DNA of 64,000 nt from Mycolicibacterium duvalii. Lineage in GTDB: Bacteria > Actinomycetota > Actinomycetes > Mycobacteriales > Mycobacteriaceae. Below the pieces are notes generated by a model. The model was not told the DNA's origin. It saw only the letters and a program-made list of their open reading frames with translations, and did not search any database. The stretch is from positions 3,162,001 through 3,226,000 of the forward strand of contig NZ_AP022563.1 of assembly GCF_010726645.1 (NCBI RefSeq), in the 5' to 3' direction. Below are positions 17,283 through 26,190 of this stretch, piece by piece (within the stretch, counting starts at the first letter, position 1; each line of letters begins with the position of its first letter). Position numbers and translations under genes: made by a program.

Positions 17283-17973
17283 TTCAGCAAGCCTTCGCCG
17301 AACATCATCTACTCGACTGGCTGCCGATCTAGACGCCAAACGATCCGCTGTTCATGCCATTCGCCTACGCCGTTTACTGGGGCGTACACGCACTCCTGGT
17401 GTTGTGGCTTAGCCAGTGGGTGTCCCGCGGTTCGGCTGGAGCATGCTCAAATCGATGGTCGTGCTTGCTATTCCGGTCAACTACGTATGGGACTTCGTCG
17501 TCGAGGGCACGGCTACGGCGATGGGCTGGTGGACCTACGACCCTGGCATCGGCCCGGTGCTCGAATGGAGCAACGGTGGTCGCATTACGCTGCTCTGGAC
17601 CATCGGCATCATGTGCACGTGGCCCAACCTGATCGCCTACTGGGCCGGCAAGCCGCCGGTCCGTGGGCTGAACCATTTCGAGCGGTTCTGCCGATTAGAT
17701 CGCTTCACCATTCCCAAGACGTCACCGCACATGTCCAGCGTGAGAGATGCTCCCGGCGGTGTCGCCCTTGCTGCCACACAGGCACCGTTGACCAAGCAGC
17801 AGGAGTTCGGCGACTACCTCAACTACGAGGCCACCATTCCGCGGTGGCGCTTCGAGCTGATGCGACTGGGGGCCTGGTACATCGTCTTCCAGGTCAGCTT
17901 CTTCGTTTTCCTTATTCTGCCGCTGGTGATCATGCGGTGTGCCACCGGCGCCGACAGCCCGTACATCCCCTGA
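17283..17973 (+). pseudogene. Second AveC-like membrane protein, disrupted by a stop and a frameshift
   Basis: One frame reads QQAFAEHHLLDWLPI, then TAG, then TPNDPLFMPFAYAVYWGVHA to LWLSQ near 17417. The next frame continues PRFGWSMLKSMVVLAIPVNY, WDFVVEGTATAMGWWTYDPG and EWSNGGRITLLWTIGIMC, and ends at 17973 with a hydrophobic helix. The N-terminal part of the family is missing. One in-frame stop, one frameshift and a 5' truncation mark it as dead. It is a diverged homologue of the intact gene at 15743. Confidence 0.75.
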
Positions 17974-17999
17974 TCACTGAGGAGCCTGACACGAAGGAC

Positions 18000-18140
18000 A
18001 TGCCCGCCGCGTCCTTCCTTCCCCCGCAGAGCAATGAGGCGCTGAAGGAAAACATCCGACTGCTCGCGGGGTGCACCGCGTTCATCGCGATACTCGGCGT
18101 CATCGTAGCGCTGACGCAGGGCATCGTCGTCAGCGTGTAA
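18000..18140 (+). CDS. Small single-pass membrane peptide, 46 residues
   Basis: ATG at 18000 with GAAGGA just upstream. The peptide has a polar start (MPAASFLPPQSNEALKENIR) and one hydrophobic helix (AFIAILGVIVALTQGIVV). It follows the AveC-like remnant by 26 bases, as if part of the same transcript. Function unknown; it could be a real accessory peptide or a chance ORF. Confidence 0.4.
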   Translation: MPAASFLPPQSNEALKENIRLLAGCTAFIAILGVIVALTQGIVVSV

Positions 18141-18270
18141 TCCCGTCGTCCGAGGGGTCGCAGTGCAATAGCGTTGTCTAGCAATCCAACGGACAGGATT
18201 CGGGCCAGCTCCTCGATGGAGACGGGCGGCATTAGCCGGTGCGAGCCTCCCGCCCAGCGGCGTACTCATC

Positions 18271-18284
18271 TAACATTGGTGTCA
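18271..18284. promoter_or_regulatory. Family II operator-like TAACATTGGTGTCA
   Basis: One mismatch in the first half site of TGACA-N4-TGTCA. It is 20 bases upstream of the extradiol dioxygenase start. Extended flanks resemble the reverse complement of the site at 27346. Confidence 0.6.
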
Positions 18285-18304
18285 CTTCTACCGGAGGTGC
18301 GTAA

Positions 18305-19162
18305 GTGACGTCAGAACGGTTGGTGGTCTGCGCGAGCCACAGCCCAGGCAAGGAACGCGATGTGGAGCAAGCCTTCGGGCGCCGCTTCCGAGCTGCGCTG
18401 GACATGGCAGCGGACCGGGTCCGGCAGTTCGATCCCGACCTGGTGGTGGTTTTCGGCGGTGACCACCGTCGGGCCTTCCGCCATGTCGTGCCGGCGTTCG
18501 GGATCGCGCTGTCCGCATCCATTCTCGCCGAGGGCCGGCATCCAAGCGGTGATCTCGACGTGCCACCCGACACTGCCCGACTGCTGTGCGAACACCTGCT
18601 GTGGGACGGCTTCGATGTCGCGGCGTGCCGCGACATCGGATTGGATCATGCATTCGCACAGCCGATCCGAGACCTGGTGGGCGAGTTGGCGGACAAACCC
18701 GTCATTCCCGTGGCAGTGAACTGTGCGACCGCTCCCCTGCCCAGGGGGCGCCGCGTCGCCGAGTTCGGCGCGGCGGTCGGACGGTTCCTCGACGGCCTCG
18801 ACGAACGGACCGTGGTCATCGGGACCGGCGGTTTGTCGCACTCGCCGCCGAGCCTGGAGGTCGACACCTACGACCTCGGTGACGAACAGCGGGCCAAGAT
18901 CATCGCCGACGGAATGCCGGAGGCTCGCACGAAGATTCGGCCCGACTGGGATGCCGAGGTGTTGCAAGCGATGTCGGCCTGGGATGTGGAGAGGTTGGTC
19001 GGACTCGTAGACAACGCGCACGCGCGAGCGGGGGCGGGAGCCAACGAAGTCCGCACTTGGCTGGCAGCCGGGGCCGCGGGCGGCGGGCGGCCGGTATCAC
19101 CGTTGGGCTACGAGCCGGTGCCGGAATGGATCACCGGGATGGCGGTCGCCGCGTCGTCGTGA
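18305..19162 (+). CDS. Class III extradiol ring-cleavage dioxygenase (LigB superfamily, MhpB-like)
   Basis: 285 residues from a GTG at 18305 behind GGAGGTG. SH at residues 11-12 (ASHSPG), GGDH at 51-54, GLDHAF near 116 and GTGGLSHSP near 180 supply the conserved histidines of the MhpB/2,3-dihydroxyphenylpropionate dioxygenase group, which uses non-heme Fe(II) to open catechols by meta cleavage. The matching hydrolase, hydratase and aldolase genes are at 49.8-52.3 kb, and both promoters carry a family II site. It converges on the racemase gene with a 32-base overlap. Confidence 0.85.
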   Translation: MTSERLVVCASHSPGKERDVEQAFGRRFRAALDMAADRVRQFDPDLVVVFGGDHRRAFRHVVPAFGIALSASILAEGRHPSGDLDVPPDTARLLCEHLLWDGFDVAACRDIGLDHAFAQPIRDLVGELADKPVIPVAVNCATAPLPRGRRVAEFGAAVGRFLDGLDERTVVIGTGGLSHSPPSLEVDTYDLGDEQRAKIIADGMPEARTKIRPDWDAEVLQAMSAWDVERLVGLVDNAHARAGAGANEVRTWLAAGAAGGGRPVSPLGYEPVPEWITGMAVAASS

Positions 19163-20210
19163 GTGGGCCGTCCGCGCCCGGCTTCGGGGTAGGCGCAGGC
19201 GTGCGGGAAAACAGCGGCGCCGGTGCCGGCTGGAGTGTTCCTCCGACGTCGACGAAGATGTTGCGCGCCTTCAGATGTGGATCATCCATGGCTTCGGTGG
19301 CGGTCAACACCGGCGTGACGCAAGCATCGCTGTCGGCGAACAGCTGCGACCAGTGGTTGCGGGGATGCGCACCGAACCGCTCGGACAGCACCCGCCGCAT
19401 CGCCGGCCAACCCGCGGGGTCACGTTGCGGACCAAGAGTGGTTGGATCGATGTCCAGCAGTCGAAGCAACTCGGCATAGAACGCCGGCTCCAGTGCGCCA
19501 ACCGCCACGTAACGGCCGTCGGCGCACTCGTAGGTGCTGTAGAACGGCGCCGAGCCATCAAATGCATTGGCCCCCCGCTCATCCGACCAACGTCCGTCGG
19601 CCAGCATCGACCACACCACGTGGCCCAGCATCGAAGCTCCGTTGACTATGGCGGCGTCGACGACCTGCCCGCGCCCGGAATTCTGGCGCTCGATCAGGGC
19701 GGCGAGCACGCCGACGACCGCGAACAGCGAGCCCCCTCCGTAGTCACCGACGAGGTTGAGCGGCGGCGGTGGCGGCCGGTCCGGGGCACCCATAGCGTGC
19801 AGCAAGCCGGTAAGACCGATGTAGTTGATGTCGTGCCCGGCCTGCTGGGCGCGGGGACCAGTCTGCCCCCATCCCGTGACCCGGGCGTAGATCAGACGCG
19901 GGTTGAGCCGTGCGCACTCGTCTGGACCCAGGCCAAGTCGCTCGGTGACCCCGGGGCGAAACCCCTCGAGGAGAACGTCGGCTCTGTCGATGAGTTCACG
20001 CACCGCGGCGAGTTCGTCTGGATTCTTCAGGTCCGCGGCCACGACTCGCCTGCCGCGGTGGCCCGCGACCGCGCCCCCGGGTCGCTGCACGCGGGTCACC
20101 TCTGCGCCGAGGTCGGCCAGCATCATGGCGGCATGCGGGCCGGGGCCCATACCCGCCAGTTCGACCACGCGGATCCCAGACAGCGGACCTGACGAAACGG
20201 CGTGCTCCAC
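19131..20210 (-). CDS. mcr: Alpha-methylacyl-CoA racemase
   Basis: 359 residues, family III CoA-transferase fold. The catalytic residues of the characterised M. tuberculosis enzyme fall at the same positions: His126 (AGHDINYIG), Asp156 (LVGDYGGGS) and Glu241 ([11 protein letters not shown]). It interconverts 2R and 2S methylacyl-CoA, needed for beta-oxidation of sterol side chains or methyl-branched acids. Located in the cytoplasm. It is divergent from a broken CoA-transferase with a family II-like site between them. Its presence suggests the island's substrate has a methyl-branched side chain. Confidence 0.9.
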   Translation of the reverse strand: MEHAVSSGPLSGIRVVELAGMGPGPHAAMMLADLGAEVTRVQRPGGAVAGHRGRRVVAADLKNPDELAAVRELIDRADVLLEGFRPGVTERLGLGPDECARLNPRLIYARVTGWGQTGPRAQQAGHDINYIGLTGLLHAMGAPDRPPPPPLNLVGDYGGGSLFAVVGVLAALIERQNSGRGQVVDAAIVNGASMLGHVVWSMLADGRWSDERGANAFDGSAPFYSTYECADGRYVAVGALEPAFYAELLRLLDIDPTTLGPQRDPAGWPAMRRVLSERFGAHPRNHWSQLFADSDACVTPVLTATEAMDDPHLKARNIFVDVGGTLQPAPAPLFSRTPAPTPKPGADGPLTTTRRPPSR

Positions 20211-20307
20211 GATCCCAATCCTAGCGATAATCTGACATATTGTGCATATGTGATATCGCAGCCATAGGCCTAGACGATCTAGTACGCGGTCTGTGGCATT
20301 GTTAATC

Positions 20308-20321
20308 TGACATCAACGTCA
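20308..20321. promoter_or_regulatory. Family II operator-like TGACATCAACGTCA
   Basis: One mismatch in the second half site. It lies between the divergent racemase and CoA-transferase pseudogene. Confidence 0.5.
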
Positions 20322-20327
20322 TACCGC

Positions 20328-21263
20328 GTGGGAGTATCGCACCGTGAGTATCTCGCGCCGGAGCAGGAGCCGGTCGCGGGCATCAGCGTCGTGAGCCTCG
20401 AGCAGGCCGTGGCCGCGCCGTACGCGACCCGACAGCTCGCTGACCTCGGCGCCCGTGTCGTGAAAGTCGAACGACCACGTGGCGGCGACTTCGCCCGCGG
20501 CTACGACCACACCGTCCGAGGCGAATCGAGCTATTTCTTCTGGGTCAACCGCGGCAAGGAGTCGCCGGCCGTCGATCTCAAGCACCCTATGACCTGTTGA
20601 TCCAGGCCGAAGCCGGACTGTTGTCCGTGACGGGCTCGCCGGGCAACTTGGCGCGAACCGGTGTGTCCATCGCCGACATCGCCGCCGGGATGTTCACCTT
20701 TTCGGGCATCCTCACCGCGCTCTACACGCGGGCCATGACCGGCGTGGTTCGGCCGGTGTCGGTGTCGCTGTTCGACGCGCTGGTGGAGTGGATGTCACAG
20801 CCCCTCTACTACGGCCGCTACGGAGGCACTCCGCCTCTACTCACGGGAGCGCGCCACCCGACGATTGCGCCGGTATGGGCCGCTCATTTCCCGTGATGGC
20901 GACACGGTGTTGCTGGCGGTGCAGAATACGCCCGAATGGCAGCGCTTCTGCGAAGTCGTATTGGAAGCACCCGACGCCTTGGAGCAGCGCCTGCGGCTCG
21001 CCGGTGTCGCCCACGCGCGGATGAACGACGTCGAGCAACTGGCGCACCATCCGGTGCTGACCGGCCGTGACCGCTGGCGCAGGGTACGCACCCCGGGCGG
21101 GGATGCAGACGCGATGGCGCCGCCGGTTGCACTCGGTGGCGTCGAGCCCTTGATGGGTGACGTGCCTGCCCTGGGCGCGCACAGCAGAACGATCCCGCGG
21201 GAATTGGGGTGTTCGCCCGAAGCCATCGACGGCATCTTCGGCGCGGGAGTGACGTCCGGCTAG
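20328..21263 (+). pseudogene. CaiB/BaiF CoA-transferase remnant with deletions and frameshifts
   Basis: The first frame (to 20600) has SLEQAVAAPYATRQLADLGA and RVVKVERPRGGDFARGYD, the family N-terminus. At about 20586 roughly 100 residues are missing and the frame shifts to YDLLIQAEAGLLSVTG, running to 20896. A further shift near 20880 gives YGPLISRDGDTVLLAVQN, and another short deletion precedes AGVAHARMNDVEQLAHHP. The catalytic-Asp region is lost in the deletion. Clearly non-functional. It once probably activated an acid by CoA transfer. Confidence 0.85.
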
Positions 21264-22600
21264 GTCGAGCGCCCGAAGAAGCCCCGCTTGATACAAGTCG
21301 TCAGCAAGGTGACGATCTCGTCGTCGTCGACAGGGTGGGGCAGATCCAGAGTGGCCTGCGGCACCCGCGTGACCAGCGCACGCACGATCAGCGCGGAGAC
21401 CACGGGGTCGAACGGGTAGACACCCGGTCGCCGGATCAGCATCCGTGCCGCACCGAGGTCCATGAGCACCTGGCCGTGCTCGCCGATGCCGAGGATGGTG
21501 GCGTCGTCGGTGGCGCCTTCGGCCCACACGTCGATGCAACCGGAATACCTGTCGTAGAACTCGACGTAGGTGGCCAGCCAGTGCTGCAACGTGGATTCGT
21601 CGGCGACGGGATCCAGCAGGGCGATCCGGTCCGCGAATGCCCTTGCGGCACCGTAGATTTCGCTGGCGATGGCTGCTAGCAGATCCTGCTTGTCGCTGAA
21701 GTACTTGTAGAAGGTGCCCCGCGCCACGGCCGCGGCCTCCACGATGTCGTCGACGCTGGTACTGCGATATCCGCGGGCCCGGAACTGCGCGGCGCCCGCG
21801 TCGGCCAGCGCGGTCACGGTGGCCACCGCCCGCTTGCTGAGGTTGGCGGTGCGCTCGCTGATGGACAGTCCCGCGACGTTCGGTTCCTCAGGAATCTTCA
21901 CCGCATCCACCTCGGCGGCGGGGTCGTTGCTGGCGCGCAGCCGTAGCGAGGTCAACACAGCGGCGGGGGTGTCGGGAAACAGCACCAACTGTAGGAACAC
22001 CGACAAAGTGTCGACGGCATCCTTGGCGCTGCGGCCGTAGGCGCCGTCGGTGTGGACGAACAGGTTGATGCGGTGCACGAGGGCGGTCATCGTCATGGCC
22101 GCGATCTCAGGATCGATCCCTGTCACACCCGAGGCGGCGAGGCGTTCGGCCACCCGGTGGTTGTAGCTGCGGACGAAGCGGGCGATTTCGGGCCGGACGT
22201 TCGCGTCCGACGAGGCGATCGCCGTCCACTGGACGAACATCGTCGAGTACTTCTCGAACACCCAACTCCACTCGCCCAACCACCAATTGAGGTTGTCGAA
22301 GCCGACCTCGTCCGGCCCGAGGGGGCCGATGCGCCGCGCCACCCTGAACAGCGCGCTACCGCATTCGTTGAGCAACTCGAGGAAGATCTCGTCCTTGCCC
22401 CTGAAGTACTGGTAGAGCGTGGCCCGCGACACTCCCGCCGCCTTGGCGATCGCATCAACCGACGTGTCGAAGTATCCGAGCCGTCCGAACAACTCCAGCG
22501 AGACCTCGGTGATCCGGGTGCGGGTACTTGCACCACGGGCACCGATGGCAGGACTCGATGGGCCGTAGCTGGCCCGGCGGACGATCGATGCTTCGGACAT
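21260..22600 (-). CDS. Tandem TetR regulator with two DNA-binding domains (Mce3R-like architecture)
   Basis: 446 residues containing two complete TetR units. The first helix-turn-helix is about residues 26-75 (ITEVSLELFGRLGYFDTSVD, GVSRATLYQYFRGKDE), the second about 258-306 (GAAQFRARGYRSTSVDDI, VARGTFYKYFSDKQDLL), each followed by its own ligand domain. M. tuberculosis Mce3R has the same arrangement and controls lipid and cholesterol genes. Here the gene is last in an operon with two MaoC-type genes whose promoter has a family II-like site, so autoregulation is likely. It is the best candidate regulator for family II sites; inference. Confidence 0.9.
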   Translation of the reverse strand: MSEASIVRRASYGPSSPAIGARGASTRTRITEVSLELFGRLGYFDTSVDAIAKAAGVSRATLYQYFRGKDEIFLELLNECGSALFRVARRIGPLGPDEVGFDNLNWWLGEWSWVFEKYSTMFVQWTAIASSDANVRPEIARFVRSYNHRVAERLAASGVTGIDPEIAAMTMTALVHRINLFVHTDGAYGRSAKDAVDTLSVFLQLVLFPDTPAAVLTSLRLRASNDPAAEVDAVKIPEEPNVAGLSISERTANLSKRAVATVTALADAGAAQFRARGYRSTSVDDIVEAAAVARGTFYKYFSDKQDLLAAIASEIYGAARAFADRIALLDPVADESTLQHWLATYVEFYDRYSGCIDVWAEGATDDATILGIGEHGQVLMDLGAARMLIRRPGVYPFDPVVSALIVRALVTRVPQATLDLPHPVDDDEIVTLLTTCIKRGFFGRST

Positions 22601-22612
22601 GATGCGTCCAGC

Positions 22613-23062
22613 CTATGGTGTGGCTGGGCTGACGGCGCCGCTCGCTGTCGTGTTTCGCGGAATCAGGAACTCCGCCGAGCCGGTCACAGCCACCCCGCCC
22701 GTTTGGCGGGTGGCCGCCAACTCCACCGTCACCCGGTCCGCGCCCGGCTCCTCGGTGACGTCAACGATCGTCCCCGAGCAGGTCAGCACGTCACCGGGCC
22801 ACACCTGTTCACGGAAACGCACCCCGAATCGGCGCACGTTGCCTGCCCCAAGCCAATCGGAGGCGAATCCAGCCAGCAGGGCCGCGGAGAACATCCCCTG
22901 CCCGAACACCGAGGGATACCCCGCCGAGCGAGCGAGTTCGTCGTCGTAGTGCATCGGGTTGAGGTCGCCGGACGCCCCGGCGTAGCGGACGAACATCTGA
23001 CGGGTGAGCGGCCCGAACTCTCGTGCCGGCGCCTGCGTTTCCACCTGCAGTGCGGCGCTCAC
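22613..23062 (-). CDS. MaoC-like hydratase
   Basis: 149 residues, hot-dog fold, from a GTG at 23062 that overlaps the previous stop. YAGASGDLNPMHYDDELA near residue 27 is the hydratase 2 motif with the catalytic Asp and His. It probably hydrates an enoyl-CoA or dehydrates a hydroxyacyl-CoA as a heterodimer with the protein encoded just upstream. Such split MaoC pairs act in steroid side-chain breakdown in actinobacteria. 12 bases before the tandem TetR gene. Confidence 0.85.
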   Translation of the reverse strand: MSAALQVETQAPAREFGPLTRQMFVRYAGASGDLNPMHYDDELARSAGYPSVFGQGMFSAALLAGFASDWLGAGNVRRFGVRFREQVWPGDVLTCSGTIVDVTEEPGADRVTVELAATRQTGGVAVTGSAEFLIPRNTTASGAVSPATP

Positions 23063-23493
23063 TTCGCGGCCGTCTCGATGAAGGTCGCCCTGGCCTCCGC
23101 CACGAGTGCTCCTTGTGGGTCGCGGTATTCGGTGACGACGGTGGCGAACTGCATGGTGCCGCCCCGCTTACCCGGTTTGGAGAATCGCTCGACGAGACGC
23201 TCCCGCGCGGTCAGGACCGCGCCGGCGGTGGGCACCTCGCCGTGGAAGGTGTACTCCTGCTCGCCGTGAAGCAGTCGCTTTCGCTCGAACCCCACATTGA
23301 CGCGCACGCCGGGCGGCGCCCAGCGGGCGGCGGTGGTGAGGAAGGTCGGTGGCACGATCGCGCCGGGTCCGTGGAAGTCTGGGTTGTCGGAGAGCATGGC
23401 CTCGGCGAACTCCGCGATCTTGCCCCGCTCCACGACCACTTCCCACGGGCGGCCCTCGGTCCCATCGGTATCACTGTCAGGCATAGCGGTCAT
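23059..23493 (-). CDS. FAS1-type (MaoC N-terminal) dehydratase partner
   Basis: About 144 residues from ATG at 23493; 23484 is an alternative. The long N-terminal extension of the ORF crosses the operator and is rejected. VERGKIAEFAEAMLSDNP, VPPTFLTTAARW and LLHGEQEYTFHGEVPTAG mark the non-catalytic N-terminal hot-dog domain found as a separate subunit in heteromeric hydratases. First gene of a three-gene operon with the MaoC partner and the tandem TetR gene. The start is close to the operator, so the mRNA leader is very short. Confidence 0.8.
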   Translation of the reverse strand: MTAMPDSDTDGTEGRPWEVVVERGKIAEFAEAMLSDNPDFHGPGAIVPPTFLTTAARWAPPGVRVNVGFERKRLLHGEQEYTFHGEVPTAGAVLTARERLVERFSKPGKRGGTMQFATVVTEYRDPQGALVAEARATFIETAAK

Positions 23494-23495
23494 AG

Positions 23496-23510
23496 TGACC
23501 AATAGTGTCA
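23496..23510. promoter_or_regulatory. Family II operator-like TGACCAATAGTGTCA
   Basis: A 15-base variant with half-site spacing one longer. It abuts the MaoC/tandem TetR operon start and would allow autoregulation. Confidence 0.5.
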
Positions 23511-23572
23511 GAAGATCTTCTCCACGGGTAGGTTGATCTCCCATCATCCCCAATGAGCCGCTTGTCTGAAAA

Positions 23573-23586
23573 TGACATTGCTGCCA
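23573..23586. promoter_or_regulatory. Family II operator TGACATTGCTGCCA with adjoining -10-like GAAT
   Basis: Followed directly by GAATC and then the ATG at 23599, an arrangement repeated at 27434-27462. It argues against the ORF start at 23572, which would place the operator inside the gene. Confidence 0.65.
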
Positions 23587-23598
23587 GAATCGGTGCCC

Positions 23599-25032
23599 AT
23601 GGTCGAGTTGGCGGCGAGCTACGTAGCGGGAAAGTGGGCTGCAGGTGCACTCGCGGAAACTGTGGAGGTGACGTCACCGGCTACGGGCCAAGTGGTGGGT
23701 GCGATCGGCGTGGCGGGCGCCGAAGAGGTTGATGCCGCTGTCGCCGCCGCGCGTGCAGCGTTGGCGACGTGGAGGCAGGTCTCCCCCGCCGACCGGGGCG
23801 CCGCGCTGGGCAGGCTCGCCGACGCGTTGACTGCCCGCAAGGGCGAACTGGCCGATCTGGCCACGGCGGAGATCGGCTCGCCGCGGTCGTGGAGCACCTT
23901 CGGGCAGGTCCTCACCGCCACCGGCGTATTGAAGGCCTATGCCGCGATCGCACCCGAGTATCCGTTCACCGCCACCCGCCCCTCGATGACGGGTGGAACC
24001 GTGGAGGTACGCCAGGTGCCCGTCGGTGTCGTGGGGGCGATCGTCCCGTGGAACACCCCGCTGTTCATCGCCGCTCTCAAACTCGGCCCCGCCTTGGCGG
24101 CCGGCTGCACGGTGGTGCTCAAACCCGCTCCGGACGCACCACTGGCCTTCGGCGTGCTGATGGAGGCGATCGAGCAGGCCGGCATCCCTGACGGTGTGGT
24201 CAACGTCGTCAACGGAGGCACCTCGACCGGCGAGCTGCTCGTCGAGCATCCGGGGGTCGACAAAATCAGCTTCACCGGATCTACGACGGTGGGCGCCAAG
24301 ATAGGCGCGGCGTGTGGCACCAGAGTGCGACGCTGCAGCACCGAACTCGGAGGCAAGTCGGCGGCCATCGTGCTGCCCGACGCGCCGCTGGAACGGACGG
24401 TCAAGGGTCTGGTCGGCGGCGTGATGGGCAACAACGGTCAGTTGTGTGCCGCGCTGACGCGTATCCTATTGCCCCGCAGCCGATACGACGAGTTCGTGAG
24501 TGCGCTCCAGGTGGCCGTCGAAGCGCTGACCGTCGGAGACCCCGCGGACAGATCCACCGATATCGGTCCACTGATCAACGAAGCCGCTCGCGACAAGGCG
24601 GAAGGGTTCCTGCGGCGGGCACGGGACGAAGGAGCCACCCTGCTCGTCGGCGGCGAACGACCGAACCTGCCAGGATGGTTCGTCGCGCCCGCGCTGGTGG
24701 CGGCGACCAACGACATGGAGATCGCTCGCGAGGAGGTCTTCGGTCCGGTGGCCGTCGTCATAGCGTACGACGACAGCGAACCGGACGCAGAAGATGCGGT
24801 CAGCATTGCCAACGATTCCCGCTACGGCTTGGTGGGCGCGGTCTGGTCGGCCGACGAGCAACGGGCCGCTGAGGTGGCAGCACGACTTCAGGTCGGCTCG
24901 GTGGCGGTGAACTCGACCGCGGTCCTCGATTTCGGCAGTCCGTTCGGCGGATTCAAGCAATCAGGCATCGGTCGCGAGGGCGGCCCCGAGGGCCTCGCGG
25001 GCTTCGTCGAATATCAAGCCATCATCCGTTAG
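23599..25032 (+). CDS. NAD(P)-dependent aldehyde dehydrogenase
   Basis: About 477 residues from ATG at 23599. VPWNTPLFIAALKLGPALAA, the ELGGKSA motif with the general-base Glu, and NGQLCAA with the catalytic Cys are in order; EVFGPVAVV closes the active site. There is no ribosome-binding site and the start is 12 bases after the operator, so the transcript may be leaderless. It precedes the alcohol dehydrogenase by 19 bases, so the pair likely oxidises an alcohol to acid (alcohol to aldehyde to acid) before CoA ligation. Confidence 0.9.
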   Translation: MVELAASYVAGKWAAGALAETVEVTSPATGQVVGAIGVAGAEEVDAAVAAARAALATWRQVSPADRGAALGRLADALTARKGELADLATAEIGSPRSWSTFGQVLTATGVLKAYAAIAPEYPFTATRPSMTGGTVEVRQVPVGVVGAIVPWNTPLFIAALKLGPALAAGCTVVLKPAPDAPLAFGVLMEAIEQAGIPDGVVNVVNGGTSTGELLVEHPGVDKISFTGSTTVGAKIGAACGTRVRRCSTELGGKSAAIVLPDAPLERTVKGLVGGVMGNNGQLCAALTRILLPRSRYDEFVSALQVAVEALTVGDPADRSTDIGPLINEAARDKAEGFLRRARDEGATLLVGGERPNLPGWFVAPALVAATNDMEIAREEVFGPVAVVIAYDDSEPDAEDAVSIANDSRYGLVGAVWSADEQRAAEVAARLQVGSVAVNSTAVLDFGSPFGGFKQSGIGREGGPEGLAGFVEYQAIIR

Positions 25033-25051
25033 GCCGGAAGGAAATCACGGA

Positions 25052-26185
25052 ATGCAGACACAGGCCGCCGTGCTGTTTGAGCGCAACACGCCATGGTCGA
25101 TCGAGACCATCGAACTGGACCCGCCGAGGGCGACTGAGGTACTCGTCGAGCTGCATGCCTCGGGTATGTGCCATTCCGACGACCATCTCGTCACCGGCGA
25201 CATGCCGATCCGGCTGCCCTGCATCGGCGGTCACGAGGGTGCAGGCGTCGTCAAGGCGGTCGGCGACCACGTGTCCTGGCTCGCCCCCGGCGACCACGTC
25301 GTGTTCAGCTTCATCCCGTCCTGCGGCCGGTGCCCGTCGTGCGCAACGGGCCATCAAAGCCTCTGCGACCTTGGCGCAAAGATCTACTCGGGCATGCAGA
25401 TTCACGACGGAACCGCACGCCACCACCTCAACGGCGAGGATCTCGCACTGGCTTGTGGTATCGGATCGTTCGCGCACCACACCGTCGTTCACGAGGCGAG
25501 TTGCGTCAAGATCCCGGACCACTACCGGCTGGACCGGGCGTGCCTGCTGGGCTGCGGCTTCATCACGGGATGGGGATCGTCTGTCTATGCCGCCGACGTC
25601 CGACCGGGTGACACGGTTGCTGTTGCGGGCGTCGGTGGCATCGGCGCCGCGGCAGTGCAAGGTGCACGGCTGGCCGGCGCCCGCACGATCACCGTCATCG
25701 ACCCGTCGGAGTACAAGCGGGAGGAGGCGCTCAAGATGGGCGCCACCCACACGGCAGCGGATTGGAAAGAGGCGAAAGGTGTTGTTGCCGAGGCGACTTG
25801 GGACCGCGGGGTGGACAAGTTCATCTGCGCGATGGGCGTCGGTGATGGTCAACTCATCGGGCAGGCGCTGGCAATGACGGCCAAACGCGGCAAGCTGGTG
25901 GTCACCAATATCCACCCGATGTTGGAACGCGAGATCCGAGCGAACCTGATGGATCTCACGCTCACCGAGAAGCAGATCGTCGGGACCCTATACGGCTCGG
26001 GCAATCCACGGGCGGACATCCCGAAGATCCTGGAGCTCTCCAGTGCCGGACAGGTCGACCTGGATGCGATGGTCACCCGCACCTATCCCCTGACTAAGGT
26101 CAACGACGGCTACGCCGACATGCATGCCGGTGCCAATATCCGTGGCGTGCTCATCTATCCGCCCGCCGAGGCAGCGCTGGGCTGA
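25052..26185 (+). CDS. Zinc-dependent alcohol dehydrogenase, NDMA/mycofactocin type
   Basis: 377 residues. The catalytic zinc ligands are GMCHSDDH (Cys and following His region) and GHEGAGVV; the structural zinc is in CGRCPSCATGHQSLC. The coenzyme motif is GVGGIGAAAVQG. The TIGR03989 NDMA-dependent group, which keeps its nicotinamide bound and uses mycofactocin as electron carrier, has this length and layout. The mycofactocin biosynthesis genes are not in this window. Operon with the aldehyde dehydrogenase; converges with the Gfo/Idh gene only 5 bases away. Confidence 0.85.
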   Translation: MQTQAAVLFERNTPWSIETIELDPPRATEVLVELHASGMCHSDDHLVTGDMPIRLPCIGGHEGAGVVKAVGDHVSWLAPGDHVVFSFIPSCGRCPSCATGHQSLCDLGAKIYSGMQIHDGTARHHLNGEDLALACGIGSFAHHTVVHEASCVKIPDHYRLDRACLLGCGFITGWGSSVYAADVRPGDTVAVAGVGGIGAAAVQGARLAGARTITVIDPSEYKREEALKMGATHTAADWKEAKGVVAEATWDRGVDKFICAMGVGDGQLIGQALAMTAKRGKLVVTNIHPMLEREIRANLMDLTLTEKQIVGTLYGSGNPRADIPKILELSSAGQVDLDAMVTRTYPLTKVNDGYADMHAGANIRGVLIYPPAEAALG

Positions 26186-26190
26186 ACCGC

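Noticed and set aside
17930..18232. Minus-strand ORF whose first 30 residues look like a regulator tail
   Set aside because: It overlaps the AveC remnant and small peptide region, and the helix resemblance is too short to call.
20233..20246. TGACATATTGTGCA as another family II site
   Set aside because: The right half site does not fit at 4-bp spacing; the neighbouring 20308 site is better.
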